Shown one piece after another: positions 1 to 10,072 of a stretch of 64,000 bases of DNA (position 1 is the first letter of the stretch; the number at the start of each line of letters is the position of its first letter). The notes below the pieces were generated by a model. That model made no database searches, had not been told where the DNA came from, and worked only from the letters and a program-made list of their open reading frames with translations. The position numbers were made by a program, and so were the translations under genes. Source of the DNA: Bacteriovorax sp. Seq25_V. GTDB taxonomy: Bacteria > Bdellovibrionota > Bacteriovoracia > Bacteriovoracales > Bacteriovoracaceae. Location: assembly GCF_000447795.1 (NCBI RefSeq), contig NZ_AUNI01000020.1, positions 310,001 to 374,000 of the forward strand, read 5' to 3'.

Positions 1-127
1 TCTTGCTTGCGGTAAAGTGCCAAAGATTTGCCTTGTTTTTGGATATAACAACTTCATAAAGGTAACTTTTAAATACCATCGAACAATTTGTTATTAACTG
101 ATCTACTTTTTGTTTCTTATTATTCAT
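1..127 (-). CDS. Possible 5' end of an unidentified gene, cut by the window edge
   Basis: An open frame runs leftward from an ATG at 127 off the left edge, about 42 codons without a stop. The translation begins MNNKKQKVDQLITN and has a plausible composition. No Shine-Dalgarno sequence is visible close to the ATG, only an A/T-rich stretch, so this may be chance. I do not recognise a family from the fragment. Confidence 0.35.
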   Translation of the reverse strand, partial: MNNKKQKVDQLITNCSMVFKSYLYEVVISKNKANLWHFTASK

Positions 128-220
128 TATTAATATTATATAAAAAAAAAAGAATTTTTCCTCATAATTTTAAGAAGAAAACAATTCCTATTTTATAGAT
201 CGATGGATGTTTTTAGTCAG

Positions 221-1312
221 TTACTTAAGAAGTTTTGGAGAGCTTCCTCTATTTAAACCTTTTTTAAATTGAAACTTCTCACCAAGTGCACGACCTATAT
301 TTGATGCCATGGCATCTGTTTTCTTTGCTGAAGTGTAACTCGCGCGCACTTTGGGGTAGACGCGGTTTACATGAATAGTGAGTTCATTTTTTGTTAGAGT
401 TAATTCCTTACTTCTAGCTGTTTGATAAATATGTTCTTTCAAATTCTTTGATATAGTAGAACAGAAAGCTCGAGTAAAAGAATTCTTTGCAACAATGCCC
501 TTGAGTTTTGAATTTTCCTTTTTCAGATTCTTCCAGATTGATTCTATTGAAAGAGACAAGTAATTGGCCATATATTCAGCAACGGTTACATTAACTCTTG
601 ATCCAACGACTTCAAGATATCCTCCTCCACGTCCTTGATTAAATATAGGGTAGACTTGAAAGCTTTGAAGAACTTCGTAGAGACCATCATGGAGGGCATT
701 CTTTCTGGTGAAACTTGCAACTCTAATAACGTAAGTCTCTTCTGTATCTTTGGTATGCTCATCACATTGGACTATTGATTCAAGATTATGTTTGGCAATG
801 AGGTCGTTGGCCTTGATTGTTGCAAGATTTGCTTCATGCTCATTTGATGAGTTTGATAATTTTAAAAGCTTATTAATTTTTTCAAGAATCTTTTGGTCTT
901 TCTCTCGTTCTGGAATAACTTCTTCAAGCATGATTTTTGATTTTGAAAAATTTGGATCCCAGCCATATCGTTTAAATACTTCCCTAAACTCAATTCCGTG
1001 GGTTTTGACATCATCACCATGAAAGATATGGCATAGAAAGTGTGCTACTTCGTGTCGTAGGACATTTTTAATAATTTCATCATCTATTTTGAACATTAAA
1101 TTTTTATTCAGGGCAATCTGATAAATTGTTGGGTCATAGAAACCTAGTATTTTTTCATGTTCAAAGCATACAAAGTGCAAAGGGTAGTATGTACGATTGT
1201 ACAGTAATCTCTTTCCAGAGTAGGGAAGAGAGACTTCATTCGCTAAAATTTCTTTGGCAAGAGCTTTAACTTTTTTTAGAAATGTTTCTGTCGTACTTGA
1301 ATAAATAAACAT
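221..1312 (-). CDS. SprT-like zinc metalloprotease domain fused to DUF2786
   Basis: 363 aa. The N-terminal part carries an HEVAH zinc-protease motif (H87, E88, H91) followed about 14 residues later by a further His in a THGIEF context. This is the arrangement of SprT-like gluzincins, which in eukaryotes (Spartan) digest DNA-protein crosslinks. Residues about 140-180 match the DUF2786 helical domain found in phage and bacterial proteins, and the rest (about 190-363) is rich in Lys and Arg. There is no signal peptide, so it is probably cytoplasmic. It starts 16 bp after the redoxin stop and may be the second gene of that unit. Both domain calls come from motif recognition. Its substrate is unknown. 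Confidence 0.7.
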   Translation of the reverse strand: MFIYSSTTETFLKKVKALAKEILANEVSLPYSGKRLLYNRTYYPLHFVCFEHEKILGFYDPTIYQIALNKNLMFKIDDEIIKNVLRHEVAHFLCHIFHGDDVKTHGIEFREVFKRYGWDPNFSKSKIMLEEVIPEREKDQKILEKINKLLKLSNSSNEHEANLATIKANDLIAKHNLESIVQCDEHTKDTEETYVIRVASFTRKNALHDGLYEVLQSFQVYPIFNQGRGGGYLEVVGSRVNVTVAEYMANYLSLSIESIWKNLKKENSKLKGIVAKNSFTRAFCSTISKNLKEHIYQTARSKELTLTKNELTIHVNRVYPKVRASYTSAKKTDAMASNIGRALGEKFQFKKGLNRGSSPKLLK

Positions 1313-1328
1313 TAGTAAATTATTATAC

Positions 1329-1913
1329 TCAGTATTTTACTGAGCATCCGTAAGGTTTGGTTCTTTTAACTCTGACTTCGTTTCCTTGAGCAAGATCTTT
1401 TATCGCACTCTTTACGTAGTTCTCGGCAGACTTTATATCATCCTTATCTGCACTGGCAATGCTATCGATGGCACCCATATAAAGAATTTTACCAGTTTCA
1501 GAGATTATAAAAATCTCTGGTGTCGTCTTCGCATTATAAAGCCTTCCTACTTTTCCATCTGTATCAATTAGCATGGCATTTGCGTTCGACCTCTCATATT
1601 TTAAGCGGTCATGTGCATAAGCCGCATTTGGGATATATCCTTGCTTGTCTATGTTTGAAGAATTGATAGATAGCCATATAAAACCTTTAGATATTGCAAA
1701 TTTCTGTGTCTCTTGCATATTACTAGAGTCGTAATGCTTTCTAACAAATGGGCAACCATGGTTATACCATTCAAGAATGACTTTTTTTCCGCGATATTCT
1801 TTAAGTGAAACCAGTTTTCCCTGATCGTTTAAAACAGTGAAGTCTGGAGCATTATCGCCAGGAGAGATGGCCATTATTTTAAAAGAGAGTAGTAGTGTTA
1901 TTATTATCTTCAT
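1329..1913 (-). CDS. Secreted thioredoxin-fold (AhpC/TSA redoxin) protein
   Basis: About 194 aa from the chosen ATG at 1913. A longer frame upstream would start inside the sdh terminator, so it is rejected. The N-terminus is a short hydrophobic signal peptide. It is followed by the redoxin opening (GDNAPDF, then the K-L-V-S-L-K-E-Y-R-G-K strand) and a conserved Cys in a WYNHGCPFVRKHY context, the position of the peroxidatic or resolving Cys in thioredoxin-like families. The motif has a single Cys rather than CxxC, which suggests peroxiredoxin-like chemistry or loss of classic thioredoxin activity. It resembles the bacterial 'thioredoxin family protein' group of about 190-200 aa exported proteins. 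No clear Shine-Dalgarno sequence. Confidence 0.75.
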   Translation of the reverse strand: MKIIITLLLSFKIMAISPGDNAPDFTVLNDQGKLVSLKEYRGKKVILEWYNHGCPFVRKHYDSSNMQETQKFAISKGFIWLSINSSNIDKQGYIPNAAYAHDRLKYERSNANAMLIDTDGKVGRLYNAKTTPEIFIISETGKILYMGAIDSIASADKDDIKSAENYVKSAIKDLAQGNEVRVKRTKPYGCSVKY

Positions 1914-1931
1914 ATAGAAATCATAGCATAT

Positions 1932-1962
1932 AAAAAAGCCTAGCAAATAATTGCTAGGCCTT
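1932..1962 (-). terminator. Rho-independent terminator of the sdh operon
   Basis: Perfect 9-bp stem GCCTAGCAA / TTGCTAGGC (1938-1946 and 1951-1959) with an ATAA loop. Read leftward it is followed by a run of T, and it lies 33 bp after the sdhB stop. It also shows that the longer start of the next gene is unlikely. Confidence 0.85.
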
Positions 1963-1994
1963 TTATATGTTAATTTTTTGTTAACTTTAAAAAA

Positions 1995-2780
1995 TTAAAC
2001 AGTTGGTTTTGTTTTTGACGTAACAGCAGCTTTTAAGAATTCTCTATTCATTCTTGCGATATTAGAGATATCAATTCCTTTCGGGCATGATGCTTCACAT
2101 TCAGCTTCGTTAGTACAGTTACCAAATCCAAGGTCATCCATTTTCTTAACCATGTTTTGAACACGTTGAGCAGCTTCTTCTTTACCTTGTGGTAAAAGAG
2201 CAAGTTGAGATACTTTTGCAGAAACAAATAGCATTGCAGAAGCATTCTTACATGAAGCAACACACGCACCACAACCGATACAAGCAGCTGCATCCATTGC
2301 AAGGTCAGCGTTTTCTTTTGAAACTAGAATTGAGTTAGCATCTTGTGCGTTACCTGTATTAACAGAAACGAAACCACCTGCAGCGATGATATCATCAAGA
2401 GCTGATCTATCTACCATAAGATCCTTGTGCACAGGGAATGCTTTCGCTCTCCATGGCTCGATAACGATAGTATCACCATCGTGAAACTTTCTCATGTGTA
2501 GCTGACAAGTTGTTGTTTCAGACTCTGGTCCGTGAGCTTGACCGTTAATCATTAGAGAACACATCCCGCAGATACCTTCTCTACAGTCATGGTCAAACGC
2601 TACTGGATCAACACCTTTTGCAACAAGTTGCTCGTTAAGAACGTCAAGCATTTCAAGAAAAGATGCATCTGTTGATACACCTTCAATTGTATAGTCTTCC
2701 ATTCTACCTTTTTCTTTATTATTTTTTTGACGCCAAACTTTTAAGTGAAGCGTTAAACCTTTATCGTGAGTATTTCCCAT
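1995..2780 (-). CDS. sdhB: Succinate dehydrogenase iron-sulfur subunit
   Basis: 261 aa. The electron-transfer subunit passes electrons from SdhA flavin to quinone through three Fe-S clusters. The N-terminal plant-type ferredoxin domain shows the [2Fe-2S] motif [10 protein letters not shown] plus a distal Cys. The C-terminal domain shows [11 protein letters not shown] and [14 protein letters not shown] for the [4Fe-4S] and [3Fe-4S] clusters. Length and motifs fit the B-type (Bacteroidetes/Epsilonproteobacteria/Bdellovibrio style) SdhB. It is the last gene of sdhCAB, with a 10-bp gap after sdhA, an AGG-type ribosome binding site in that gap, and a strong terminator 33 bp downstream. Confidence 0.97.
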   Translation of the reverse strand: MGNTHDKGLTLHLKVWRQKNNKEKGRMEDYTIEGVSTDASFLEMLDVLNEQLVAKGVDPVAFDHDCREGICGMCSLMINGQAHGPESETTTCQLHMRKFHDGDTIVIEPWRAKAFPVHKDLMVDRSALDDIIAAGGFVSVNTGNAQDANSILVSKENADLAMDAAACIGCGACVASCKNASAMLFVSAKVSQLALLPQGKEEAAQRVQNMVKKMDDLGFGNCTNEAECEASCPKGIDISNIARMNREFLKAAVTSKTKPTV

Positions 2781-2790
2781 CTTCTACCTC

Positions 2791-4722
2791 TTACTTGTAA
2801 GATCTTTGAGTTAGAGCAACGTTTGTAAACTGTAGCTCTTCAATATTTCTAATTGGCTCAGCTTCGTCACCAGTGTATTCCCAAGCAGCAACATGACAGT
2901 ATTGCTCGTCATTTCTCTTTGCTTCGTTTTCATCTGTTTGTGACTCTTCTCTGAAGTGACCACCACAAGACTCTGGTCTCATTAATGCATCTCTTGCCAT
3001 TAGCTCACCAAGTTCTAAGAAGTCAGCTACGCGATTTGCTTTTTCAAGTTCAACGTTGATTCCTTCTGCAGTACCAGTAACTTTAACATCTTTCCAGAAT
3101 TCTGAACGAAGGTTTTTGATTGCAGCGATTGCTTTCTTTAACCCTTCTTCATTTCTTGCCATTCCAACGTATTCCCACATGATATTTCCAAGCTCTCTGT
3201 GGAATGTATCTACAGATCTTGTACCGTTGATAGAAAGAAGTTTTGAGAATCTTTCTTTAGATGCGTTTAGTGCCTTATCAAATTCAGGGTGATCAGTTCC
3301 AACTTTTTTACCCATCATCTTTTCTTCTACAAAGTAGTTACCAAGAGTGTATGGAATTACGAAGTAACCATCAGCAAGACCTTGCATAAGAGCTGAAGCC
3401 CCAAGTCTGTTTGCTCCGTGATCCGAGAAGTTTGCTTCACCAAGAGCGAAACAACCTGGAACAGTTGTCATCAGGTTATAGTCAACCCATAGACCACCCA
3501 TTGTATAGTGAACCGCTGGGTAAATTCTCATTGGAACTTTGTAAGGGTTATCATCAGTAATTCTTTCGTACATATCAAAAAGGTTACCGTATCTTTCTTT
3601 AATAGCTGCTTCACCGTCTCTCTGAATCGCTGCTGCGAAATCAAGATAAACTGCTACACCAGTGCTACCAACACCTTTCCCTTCGTCTACTGCTTCTTTT
3701 GCGTTTCTTGAAGCAACGTCACGTGGAACAAGGTTACCAAAAGATGGATACTTCCTCTCTAGGTAGTAATCTCTTTCTTCCTCTGGAATCTCATTTGGAG
3801 CTCTCTTATCACCTTGAGCCTTTGGAACCCAAACACGTCCATCGTTTCTTAGTGACTCAGACATAAGCGTAAGCTTAGACTGGAAGTCTCCGTGAACTGG
3901 AATACAAGTTGGGTGAATTTGCGTATAACAAGGGTTAGCAAACATCGCACCTTTCTTATAAGCTTTCCAAGCTGCTGAGCCGTTTGAGGCCATTGCGTTT
4001 GTTGAAAGGAAGAATACGTTTCCGTATCCACCAGTACAAAGAAGTACAGCATCAGCAGAGAATTTTTCGAATTCACCAGTGATAATATTTCTTGTGATGA
4101 TACCACGAGCTTTACCTTCAACAGTAACAAGCTCAACCATCTCTCTTCTTGTGTACATTTTTACTTTACCCTTACCAACTTCTTTTTGAAGAGCAGAGTA
4201 AGCACCTAGAAGTAACTGTTGACCAGTTTGTCCTCTAGCATAGAAAGTTCTTGAAACCTGTGCTCCACCAAACGAACGGTTAGAAAGAGTCCCACCGTAC
4301 TCACGTGCGAAAGGAACACCTTGAGCAGCACACTGGTCAATAATGTTATTTGAAACTTGAGCGAGACGATAAACGTTTGCTTCTCTTGCTCTATAGTCTC
4401 CACCTTTTACAGTGTCATAGAAAAGTCTCCAAACTGAGTCACCATCGTTAGGGTAGTTCTTAGCAGCGTTAACACCACCTTGAGCTGCAATCGAGTGAGC
4501 TCTTCTTGGAGAGTCTTGAATACAGAAACAAGAAACTTTGTAACCAAGCTCTGCAAGAGTTGCAGAAGCAGATGCTCCAGCAAGACCAGATCCAACGACG
4601 ATTACTTCAAATTTTCTCTTATTAGCAGGGTTAACAAGTTTCATATTGAAACGGTGGTTATCCCATAATGTTCTAATATCTCCTTGAGGAACTTTGCCAT
4701 CAAGTTTTTTAATGTCAGTCAT
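2791..4722 (-). CDS. sdhA: Succinate dehydrogenase flavoprotein subunit
   Basis: 643 aa. It oxidises succinate to fumarate with covalently bound FAD at the inner face of the cytoplasmic membrane (TCA cycle and respiratory chain). Visible features: the Rossmann FAD motif [12 protein letters not shown] near residue 42; the His flavinylation region [16 protein letters not shown]; the [10 protein letters not shown] substrate loop; and the [19 protein letters not shown]-binding segment. Length fits the B-type SdhA/FrdA group with a single cytochrome b subunit. Its start overlaps the sdhC stop by one base (TAATG), implying translational coupling. Fumarate reductase is possible by sequence; the aerobic context favours SDH. 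Confidence 0.97.
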   Translation of the reverse strand: MTDIKKLDGKVPQGDIRTLWDNHRFNMKLVNPANKRKFEVIVVGSGLAGASASATLAELGYKVSCFCIQDSPRRAHSIAAQGGVNAAKNYPNDGDSVWRLFYDTVKGGDYRAREANVYRLAQVSNNIIDQCAAQGVPFAREYGGTLSNRSFGGAQVSRTFYARGQTGQQLLLGAYSALQKEVGKGKVKMYTRREMVELVTVEGKARGIITRNIITGEFEKFSADAVLLCTGGYGNVFFLSTNAMASNGSAAWKAYKKGAMFANPCYTQIHPTCIPVHGDFQSKLTLMSESLRNDGRVWVPKAQGDKRAPNEIPEEERDYYLERKYPSFGNLVPRDVASRNAKEAVDEGKGVGSTGVAVYLDFAAAIQRDGEAAIKERYGNLFDMYERITDDNPYKVPMRIYPAVHYTMGGLWVDYNLMTTVPGCFALGEANFSDHGANRLGASALMQGLADGYFVIPYTLGNYFVEEKMMGKKVGTDHPEFDKALNASKERFSKLLSINGTRSVDTFHRELGNIMWEYVGMARNEEGLKKAIAAIKNLRSEFWKDVKVTGTAEGINVELEKANRVADFLELGELMARDALMRPESCGGHFREESQTDENEAKRNDEQYCHVAAWEYTGDEAEPIRNIEELQFTNVALTQRSYK

Positions 4723-5390
4723 TATTTAACTCCTTGAAGGTGGCAAAAAATAGGCAGTGCAGAGTAACCAAGAGTTACTAAAACACCAAATGCCTTAGAT
4801 GCACATTTGATTAAACAGTTGTATTTTGGGTGGTTAAAACCAATTGATTGAAAAGCTGACCAGAAGCCGTGACTAACGTGAATTCCTAGTGCGATCATAC
4901 AAAAGATATACCAAGCAACGTTTACTGGAGATATGAAATACTCAACAACAGTCTTGTATAGATCTCTCATTTCAACACCACCAACAGTTGCAGTATAAAC
5001 TGGCCCAAATTTAAAGTTGATAAGGTGGAATACTAAGAAAGCAAGAATGATGATACCAGTGTATGGCATTGTTGAAGAAGCGAAAGTCGCTCCACGTCCT
5101 GTCTTTTGTTTGATGTAATAATTTTGTGGTCTTGCTGCCTTGTTCTCGATTGTAAGCTTAAGCGCAAGTCCAATGTGCGTTAAGAAGATCGATGCAAGAA
5201 TAAATTCTGCAACGTAGATCAATGGGTTAGTAATAAGAGCATGTGCATACTTGTTAAATGCATCTGATCCAACATAAATGAGACAGTTACCAGCTAAGTG
5301 TGAAAGTAAAAAACCACACAGCATTAGTCCAGTAATTCCCATTACCTGTTTCTTCATCACTGAAGAATTTAAGTAAAAACGTAAAGACAT
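4722..5390 (-). CDS. sdhC: Succinate dehydrogenase cytochrome b558 subunit
   Basis: 222 aa integral membrane anchor with about five hydrophobic segments (near residues 15-35, 60-80, 105-125, 155-175 and 190-215). Conserved His residues lie in SHLAGN, FLTHIG, FHLINF and HVSHGFW contexts, as expected for the axial ligands of two b hemes in the B-type diheme family. It anchors SdhAB and passes electrons to the quinone pool. It is first gene of sdhCAB, has an AGGGGA ribosome binding site, and is preceded by a plausible sigma-70 promoter at 5442-5470. Confidence 0.95.
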   Translation of the reverse strand: MSLRFYLNSSVMKKQVMGITGLMLCGFLLSHLAGNCLIYVGSDAFNKYAHALITNPLIYVAEFILASIFLTHIGLALKLTIENKAARPQNYYIKQKTGRGATFASSTMPYTGIIILAFLVFHLINFKFGPVYTATVGGVEMRDLYKTVVEYFISPVNVAWYIFCMIALGIHVSHGFWSAFQSIGFNHPKYNCLIKCASKAFGVLVTLGYSALPIFCHLQGVK

Positions 5391-5441
5391 AGGTCTGTTT
5401 CCCCTTGTGAATTAATATTTAAAAAAAATGAAATATGCTTA

Positions 5442-5470
5442 AGTATAGACCTATAATTATGAATGGTTAA
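5442..5470 (-). promoter_or_regulatory. Candidate sigma-70 promoter of sdhCAB
   Basis: On the minus strand, TTAACC, 17 bp, TATACT. The -10 box is about 50 bp from the sdhC ATG. The -35 box matches the consensus at four of six bases. Called by eye. Confidence 0.4.
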
Positions 5471-5635
5471 GCGATTTTTCTTAGGCAAATGCGTTACTAA
5501 AGTAAGACAAAATTTAGCCTATTTAAATAAATAACCTTCCATGTAGATAAAGAAGGGGCTTTAATCTTAAGTAATTGATTATTTAACCCGATTCGTGAAT
5601 TAATTATTTATAAAAAAAATGGATTTATCTTGTTA

Positions 5636-8407
5636 ATGCTTGAAGAAAGAACATTAAAAAACTTCTTACTGTTAAATATTACTGTCGCGTGTCTTTATTT
5701 TGTGTTCGGACGCCTAGCGGTATTATTGGCAATCCCTCCTGGGTACGCTACTGCGGTTTGGCCTTCTGCTGGAATTGCATTTGCATTCATGGTCCAGTTT
5801 GGGATGAGAGTTGCTCCTGGAGTTTTTCTAGGTTCCTACTTGCTTAATTTTGTTACAGTTCTCTTAAGCTTCGAGAATGTAACACTTAGTCAGGTTATGC
5901 TTCCTGCTGTAATAGGACTTGGTGCAGTTTCTCACCCTGTAATTGCGATAACTTTATTAGATATTTGGAAAATTAGAATCAAAGATTTAATAAACTTGAG
6001 AGAAATAATTGGCGTGATCATATTGGGGGGGTTCTGTGGATGTATCCTAAGTGCCAGTTTTGGAACTTTTGGTCTTTTTGCTTTTGAATTTATTACACTT
6101 GATGAATTTTCAAGAAACTGGTTCACGTGGTGGGCTGGTGATACGCTTGGTGTTTTAACTTTTTCTCCTATCACGCTTTTACTTTTTAATAATTATCGAA
6201 CAAACCGGTCCCGTATTTTTGCTGTAGGTATCCCGTTATTTCTTGCATTCGTGGTGTCTGTATTTATTTATATTAAGTCATCTTTTAGTGCACTCGAAGT
6301 AGAGAGAAAGGAGTTTAACTCAAAATCGTATGAGGTTGAACGGGCAATACAATATTCTATTAAAAACTACACTGATATTTTGATGTCAATTAAAGCTTTT
6401 TATGAAAGTTCTGAAGATGTGACACATGAAGACTTTCGTGATTTTACAAGATTCTTTTTTAAGCGAGAGAAAGGAATTCAGGCGCTAGAGTGGATCCCTG
6501 TTGTTCAGCATAAAGATAGATCAAGAGTAGAAAAACAAATCAGTGATAATTATGGTCGAGAGGTTTTTTTTACAAAGAGGGTCGCTGGAAAACTTGTTAA
6601 AGATTCAAACAGAGATTTCTACTTCCCAGTGTCATACGTTCAACCATATGAAGGGAATGAGGTTGTCCTTGGTTACAACTTAGGCTCTGATGAGAAGAGA
6701 CAAGATGCTTTGGAATATGCAAAAACAAATAATGAAATAGTTTCAACTCAGTTGATTAAACTTGTTCAAGACAATGAGCGAGTCCCGGCTATTATACTTT
6801 TTGTCCCTGTTTATTATAAGTCAAGTTTTGAATTTATTGGTTATGTTAATGGTGTATTCAAAATAAAGGATATATTACGCTCTGCCTTGTCCGAAATTGA
6901 CCTCAGTGGAGTTGAGTATATTCTTACACAAGACGAATCAGGTACGAATGATCCTGACTTTGTAGTAAAGTCTTTTAATCAAAACTTAGATTTGTCCAAG
7001 GATATCTTACTTGAGAATACATATCGATTTGAAATAGGAAAAAAGTCTTGGACATTCAAATCTTTAAAAACAAGAGCGTATGCTAGCCGCAATAAGAACT
7101 GGGGAGTATGGTTTTTATTGACATCATCACTTTTCTTTTCAAGTTTACTAGGAGTAATTTTATTAATCGTTAGTGGTCAAACTGAAAAAATTGGTCAAGA
7201 AGTTAGGGACAAGACTCTTGCTCTAAAGTCAATGAATGATGATCTTAGAGAATCTAACTTGAAGATTGAACAAATGTCTAAGTATAAGTCTGAATTTCTG
7301 GCAAATATGTCTCATGAGATTAGAACTCCTCTCAATGGGATCCTAGGAATGATAAATACAATTGATGAAGATCCTCTCTCTGAGAAACAGAAGAACAGTC
7401 TAGAGATCGTAAAAATCGCTTCTGAGAGCTTATATACCATCATTAATGATATTTTAGACTTCTCAAAAATTGAAGCAGGTAAGATGTCTGTAGAGCTACA
7501 TGGATTTGATTTTAGGAAGAACATAGAGGGGACTTTTGCTTTATTTAGAGGTAAGGCCGAAGAAAAAGGCGTATCTCTCAAATTATATATCGAGCCAAGT
7601 TGTCCTCGCTTTATTAAAAGTGACTCAGTTCGGATCTCACAAATTCTGACTAACTTACTAAGTAATGCAATCAAATTTACTGAGAAAGGAAATATTCTAG
7701 TACAAGTTTCAGCTAGTACTACAGAGAATAATTTGAAAAATATTTGTATTCTGGTTAAAGATAGCGGAATTGGTATCGATGCTGAAATTATTCACAATCT
7801 CTTTAACCCATTTACTCAAGCTGACAGTTCTATTACCCGTAAATTTGGAGGTTCTGGACTAGGTCTCGTTATATGCCAGAAATTAGCAAACCTTCTTGGG
7901 GGTCATATCTCAGTTGAGAGTCAGGTTGATATCGGATCAAGTTTTCAATTTGATTTAACAGTCGAAGAATTACAAAGCATTGATGCTAAATCGGAGCAAA
8001 ACTTTATAGCTGATAAACAAGCGTTTAGGTTTTTGAAAGTTCTCGTTGCTGAGGATAATCATATCAATCAAAAGGTCGTCACTTCTCTAATGAAGAAATT
8101 TGAAATTGATATTGATATTGCAAATAATGGTGCAGAAGCCATAAAGATGTCACAGACTAATAACTATGATTTGATTTTCATGGATATTCAAATGCCAGAG
8201 GTTGACGGTTACGAAGCGACTAAAGAAATACTTGCTGAGGGCATAAATAAAAATACTCCGATTATTGCAATGACTGCAAATGTTTTTAAAGAAGATCGTG
8301 ATAGATGCATGGACTATGGGATGAAAGACTTTATTGAAAAGCCGATCAAAATTCACGAGCTTAGAAGAGTATTGAGTAAGTCTCTTATGGGGGACTACGA
8401 TAAATAG
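5636..8407 (+). CDS. MASE1-CHASE hybrid sensor histidine kinase with receiver domain
   Basis: About 923 aa. The N-terminal ~215 residues form a multi-helix MASE1 membrane sensor (GRLAVLLAIPPGYATAVWPSAGIAFA is typical, given here as positions 25-50). A CHASE extracellular ligand-binding domain occupies about 240-440. A further membrane helix near 500 precedes a coiled coil. HisKA follows, with the phospho-accepting His near residue 560 in MSHEIRTPLNG, then HATPase_c with its N, G1 (DSGIGI) and G2 (GSGLGL) boxes, and a C-terminal receiver with DIQMPEVDG and the late Lys in EKPI. I chose the ATG at 5636; a TTG two codons upstream is also open. The ligand is unknown. A two-gene unit for a protease and a HAD enzyme follows closely. 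Confidence 0.9.
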   Translation: MLEERTLKNFLLLNITVACLYFVFGRLAVLLAIPPGYATAVWPSAGIAFAFMVQFGMRVAPGVFLGSYLLNFVTVLLSFENVTLSQVMLPAVIGLGAVSHPVIAITLLDIWKIRIKDLINLREIIGVIILGGFCGCILSASFGTFGLFAFEFITLDEFSRNWFTWWAGDTLGVLTFSPITLLLFNNYRTNRSRIFAVGIPLFLAFVVSVFIYIKSSFSALEVERKEFNSKSYEVERAIQYSIKNYTDILMSIKAFYESSEDVTHEDFRDFTRFFFKREKGIQALEWIPVVQHKDRSRVEKQISDNYGREVFFTKRVAGKLVKDSNRDFYFPVSYVQPYEGNEVVLGYNLGSDEKRQDALEYAKTNNEIVSTQLIKLVQDNERVPAIILFVPVYYKSSFEFIGYVNGVFKIKDILRSALSEIDLSGVEYILTQDESGTNDPDFVVKSFNQNLDLSKDILLENTYRFEIGKKSWTFKSLKTRAYASRNKNWGVWFLLTSSLFFSSLLGVILLIVSGQTEKIGQEVRDKTLALKSMNDDLRESNLKIEQMSKYKSEFLANMSHEIRTPLNGILGMINTIDEDPLSEKQKNSLEIVKIASESLYTIINDILDFSKIEAGKMSVELHGFDFRKNIEGTFALFRGKAEEKGVSLKLYIEPSCPRFIKSDSVRISQILTNLLSNAIKFTEKGNILVQVSASTTENNLKNICILVKDSGIGIDAEIIHNLFNPFTQADSSITRKFGGSGLGLVICQKLANLLGGHISVESQVDIGSSFQFDLTVEELQSIDAKSEQNFIADKQAFRFLKVLVAEDNHINQKVVTSLMKKFEIDIDIANNGAEAIKMSQTNNYDLIFMDIQMPEVDGYEATKEILAEGINKNTPIIAMTANVFKEDRDRCMDYGMKDFIEKPIKIHELRRVLSKSLMGDYDK

Positions 8408-8442
8408 TTAACAGAAGGACATTCCTGTGCTATTTCTAGGGG

Positions 8443-9285
8443 ATGAGAATTTTAACTATTGTCCTGTTACAGCTTTATTGTTTTGCTAATATATTGCCTA
8501 AGTCAAATATTCGAGCTCCAATCACTGAGTCCAAGTCACTTAACATGAGTGAGGAGCGTTTTCATTCTCTCATCGATAAAGTAATACTCTCTTATCAAGA
8601 CATTTTTAAGCTTTATGGTGCTAAGAATTTTAATGTATTTAGAGAATGGGAAAATTCTCAAGTAAATGCAGCTACGAGAAAGAAAAACGGAAACTTTGAG
8701 ATGATCGTTTATGGAGGTCTTGCTCGTTTTGAACCCTTGACTGATGATGGCTTTTTACTTGTTCTTTGTCACGAAGTTGGACACCTCATTGGAGGGGCAC
8801 CGACATACAAGCCTTTGAATGATGCAAGCTCAGAAGGGCAGGCAGATTATTTTTCAACTTCAAAATGTTTTAAAAAATTAATGAGCAACGAAAAAATTTC
8901 AATTAGCTCTAAAGATGATTATGATCCACTTGCTCTTTCTAAATGTGAAGAAAGTTATGATAAGAAAAGTCATGATTATAAAGTATGTCTTAGAGCGTCT
9001 AGAGCGATTGAATCTCTTTCTACAACAATTGCAAAATTGTCTGGATTAAAATCAGTCCCTCAGTTTGATACTCCTGACCCATATGTTAGACGTTTGATAC
9101 TATTTAATGGCTATCCGACAGAGCAGTGTCGAATAGACACAGCTTTTGCTGGATCTTTATGTCCAAAAGACTATTCAGACTTAAATGATATGGCCCTTTA
9201 TAATAAAGGGAATTGCTCTGTGCCCGGAGGGGATTTCTTAGGCCTAAGACCTCGCTGTTGGTATGTACCAAGGGAAGATAATTAA
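8443..9285 (+). CDS. Secreted zinc metalloprotease-like protein, unknown family
   Basis: 280 aa with a hydrophobic N-terminus (MRILTIVLLQLYCFA) that looks like a signal peptide. The motif HEVGHLIGG near residue 109 gives two zinc His ligands and the catalytic Glu. About 20 residues later SEGQADYF supplies a likely Glu third ligand, which is the M48/gluzincin pattern. Six or more Cys in the C-terminal half suggest periplasmic disulfides. The ribosome binding site (TAGGGG) directly abuts the ATG, so the start is not certain. It overlaps the next gene by one base, so they are co-translated. The substrate is unknown. Confidence 0.7.
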   Translation: MRILTIVLLQLYCFANILPKSNIRAPITESKSLNMSEERFHSLIDKVILSYQDIFKLYGAKNFNVFREWENSQVNAATRKKNGNFEMIVYGGLARFEPLTDDGFLLVLCHEVGHLIGGAPTYKPLNDASSEGQADYFSTSKCFKKLMSNEKISISSKDDYDPLALSKCEESYDKKSHDYKVCLRASRAIESLSTTIAKLSGLKSVPQFDTPDPYVRRLILFNGYPTEQCRIDTAFAGSLCPKDYSDLNDMALYNKGNCSVPGGDFLGLRPRCWYVPREDN

Positions 9286-9986
9286 TGATTTTAGAAAATA
9301 TAAAAGTTATTGCTTTCGATGCAGATGATACATTGTGGGTAAACGAGCCCTTCTTTAGAAGTGCGGAAGCTAAGTTTGAGCAAATTTTAGAAAAGTATCT
9401 GGGTCCAAGGGATGTGCAAAAAGCTTTATATGAAAATGAAGTGAAAAACCTTCATCTCTTTGGTTATGGCGCTAAAGGTTTTATGTTAGCAATGATCGAA
9501 ACAGCTCTTGAGCTGACAAAATATGAAATTGCTGGTGAAGATATTCAAAAGCTTATTAATATGGGCAAAGAAATTCTTTCTTATAAAATTGATCTCTATG
9601 ACCAAGTGCCAGAAACCTTAGACTATTTATCATCGAGGTTCAAAGTTATCTGTATCACTAAAGGTGACCTTCTTGATCAAGAGAGTAAAGTTGCTCGTAG
9701 TGGAATGGGTGACTTCTTTGATTCGATTCATGTTGTGAATGATAAGAAACCCGAAACATATTCAAAGATTATTGATAAACTCCAAGTAAAGCCTGAGGAA
9801 TTCATCATGATTGGAAATTCCTTGAAGTCAGATATTCTTCCCGTTGTCGAGATCGGGGGAAGAGCTATTTACATACCATGTGAGCAACCATGGGCCCATG
9901 AACTTGTTGCCGATGATCAAGTAGACAAGTCTACTTTTATTGAGCTCTCATCAATGAAAGAATTTCTTTCTAAAATTAAAGAGTAA
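9285..9986 (+). CDS. HAD-superfamily hydrolase
   Basis: 233 aa. All four HAD motifs are visible: motif I FDADDTLW near residue 14 (nucleophile and acid/base Asp), motif II CITKGD, a Lys in KKPETY, and motif IV MIGNSLKSDILP. The helical cap is inserted after motif I (C1 type), as in phosphoglycolate phosphatase and 5'-nucleotidase-like enzymes. It is cytoplasmic. Its start overlaps the upstream metalloprotease stop (TAATG). Phosphatase activity is likely; the substrate cannot be read from the sequence. Confidence 0.9.
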   Translation: MILENIKVIAFDADDTLWVNEPFFRSAEAKFEQILEKYLGPRDVQKALYENEVKNLHLFGYGAKGFMLAMIETALELTKYEIAGEDIQKLINMGKEILSYKIDLYDQVPETLDYLSSRFKVICITKGDLLDQESKVARSGMGDFFDSIHVVNDKKPETYSKIIDKLQVKPEEFIMIGNSLKSDILPVVEIGGRAIYIPCEQPWAHELVADDQVDKSTFIELSSMKEFLSKIKE

Positions 9987-10018
9987 GCTGTTGAATTAGT
10001 TCCTGACAGAGTTTTAGA

Positions 10019-10046
10019 TTGAAAATAATTGGGAATTAAGTATAAT
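10019..10046 (+). promoter_or_regulatory. Sigma-70 promoter of the bacterioferritin gene
   Basis: TTGAAA, 16 bp, TATAAT, placed 26 bp upstream of the bacterioferritin ATG. The -10 box is perfect and the -35 box matches five of six bases. No Fur box was recognised. Confidence 0.6.
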
Positions 10047-10072
10047 GTCTTTAAATAAAAAAAGGATAAATC

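Noticed and set aside
1914-1946. Upstream start of the secreted redoxin gene
   Set aside because: It lies inside the sdh terminator stem; the ATG at 1913 gives a clean signal peptide.
7312-7674. 120-codon minus-strand frame inside the hybrid kinase gene
   Set aside because: Antisense shadow of the HisKA/HATPase coding region.
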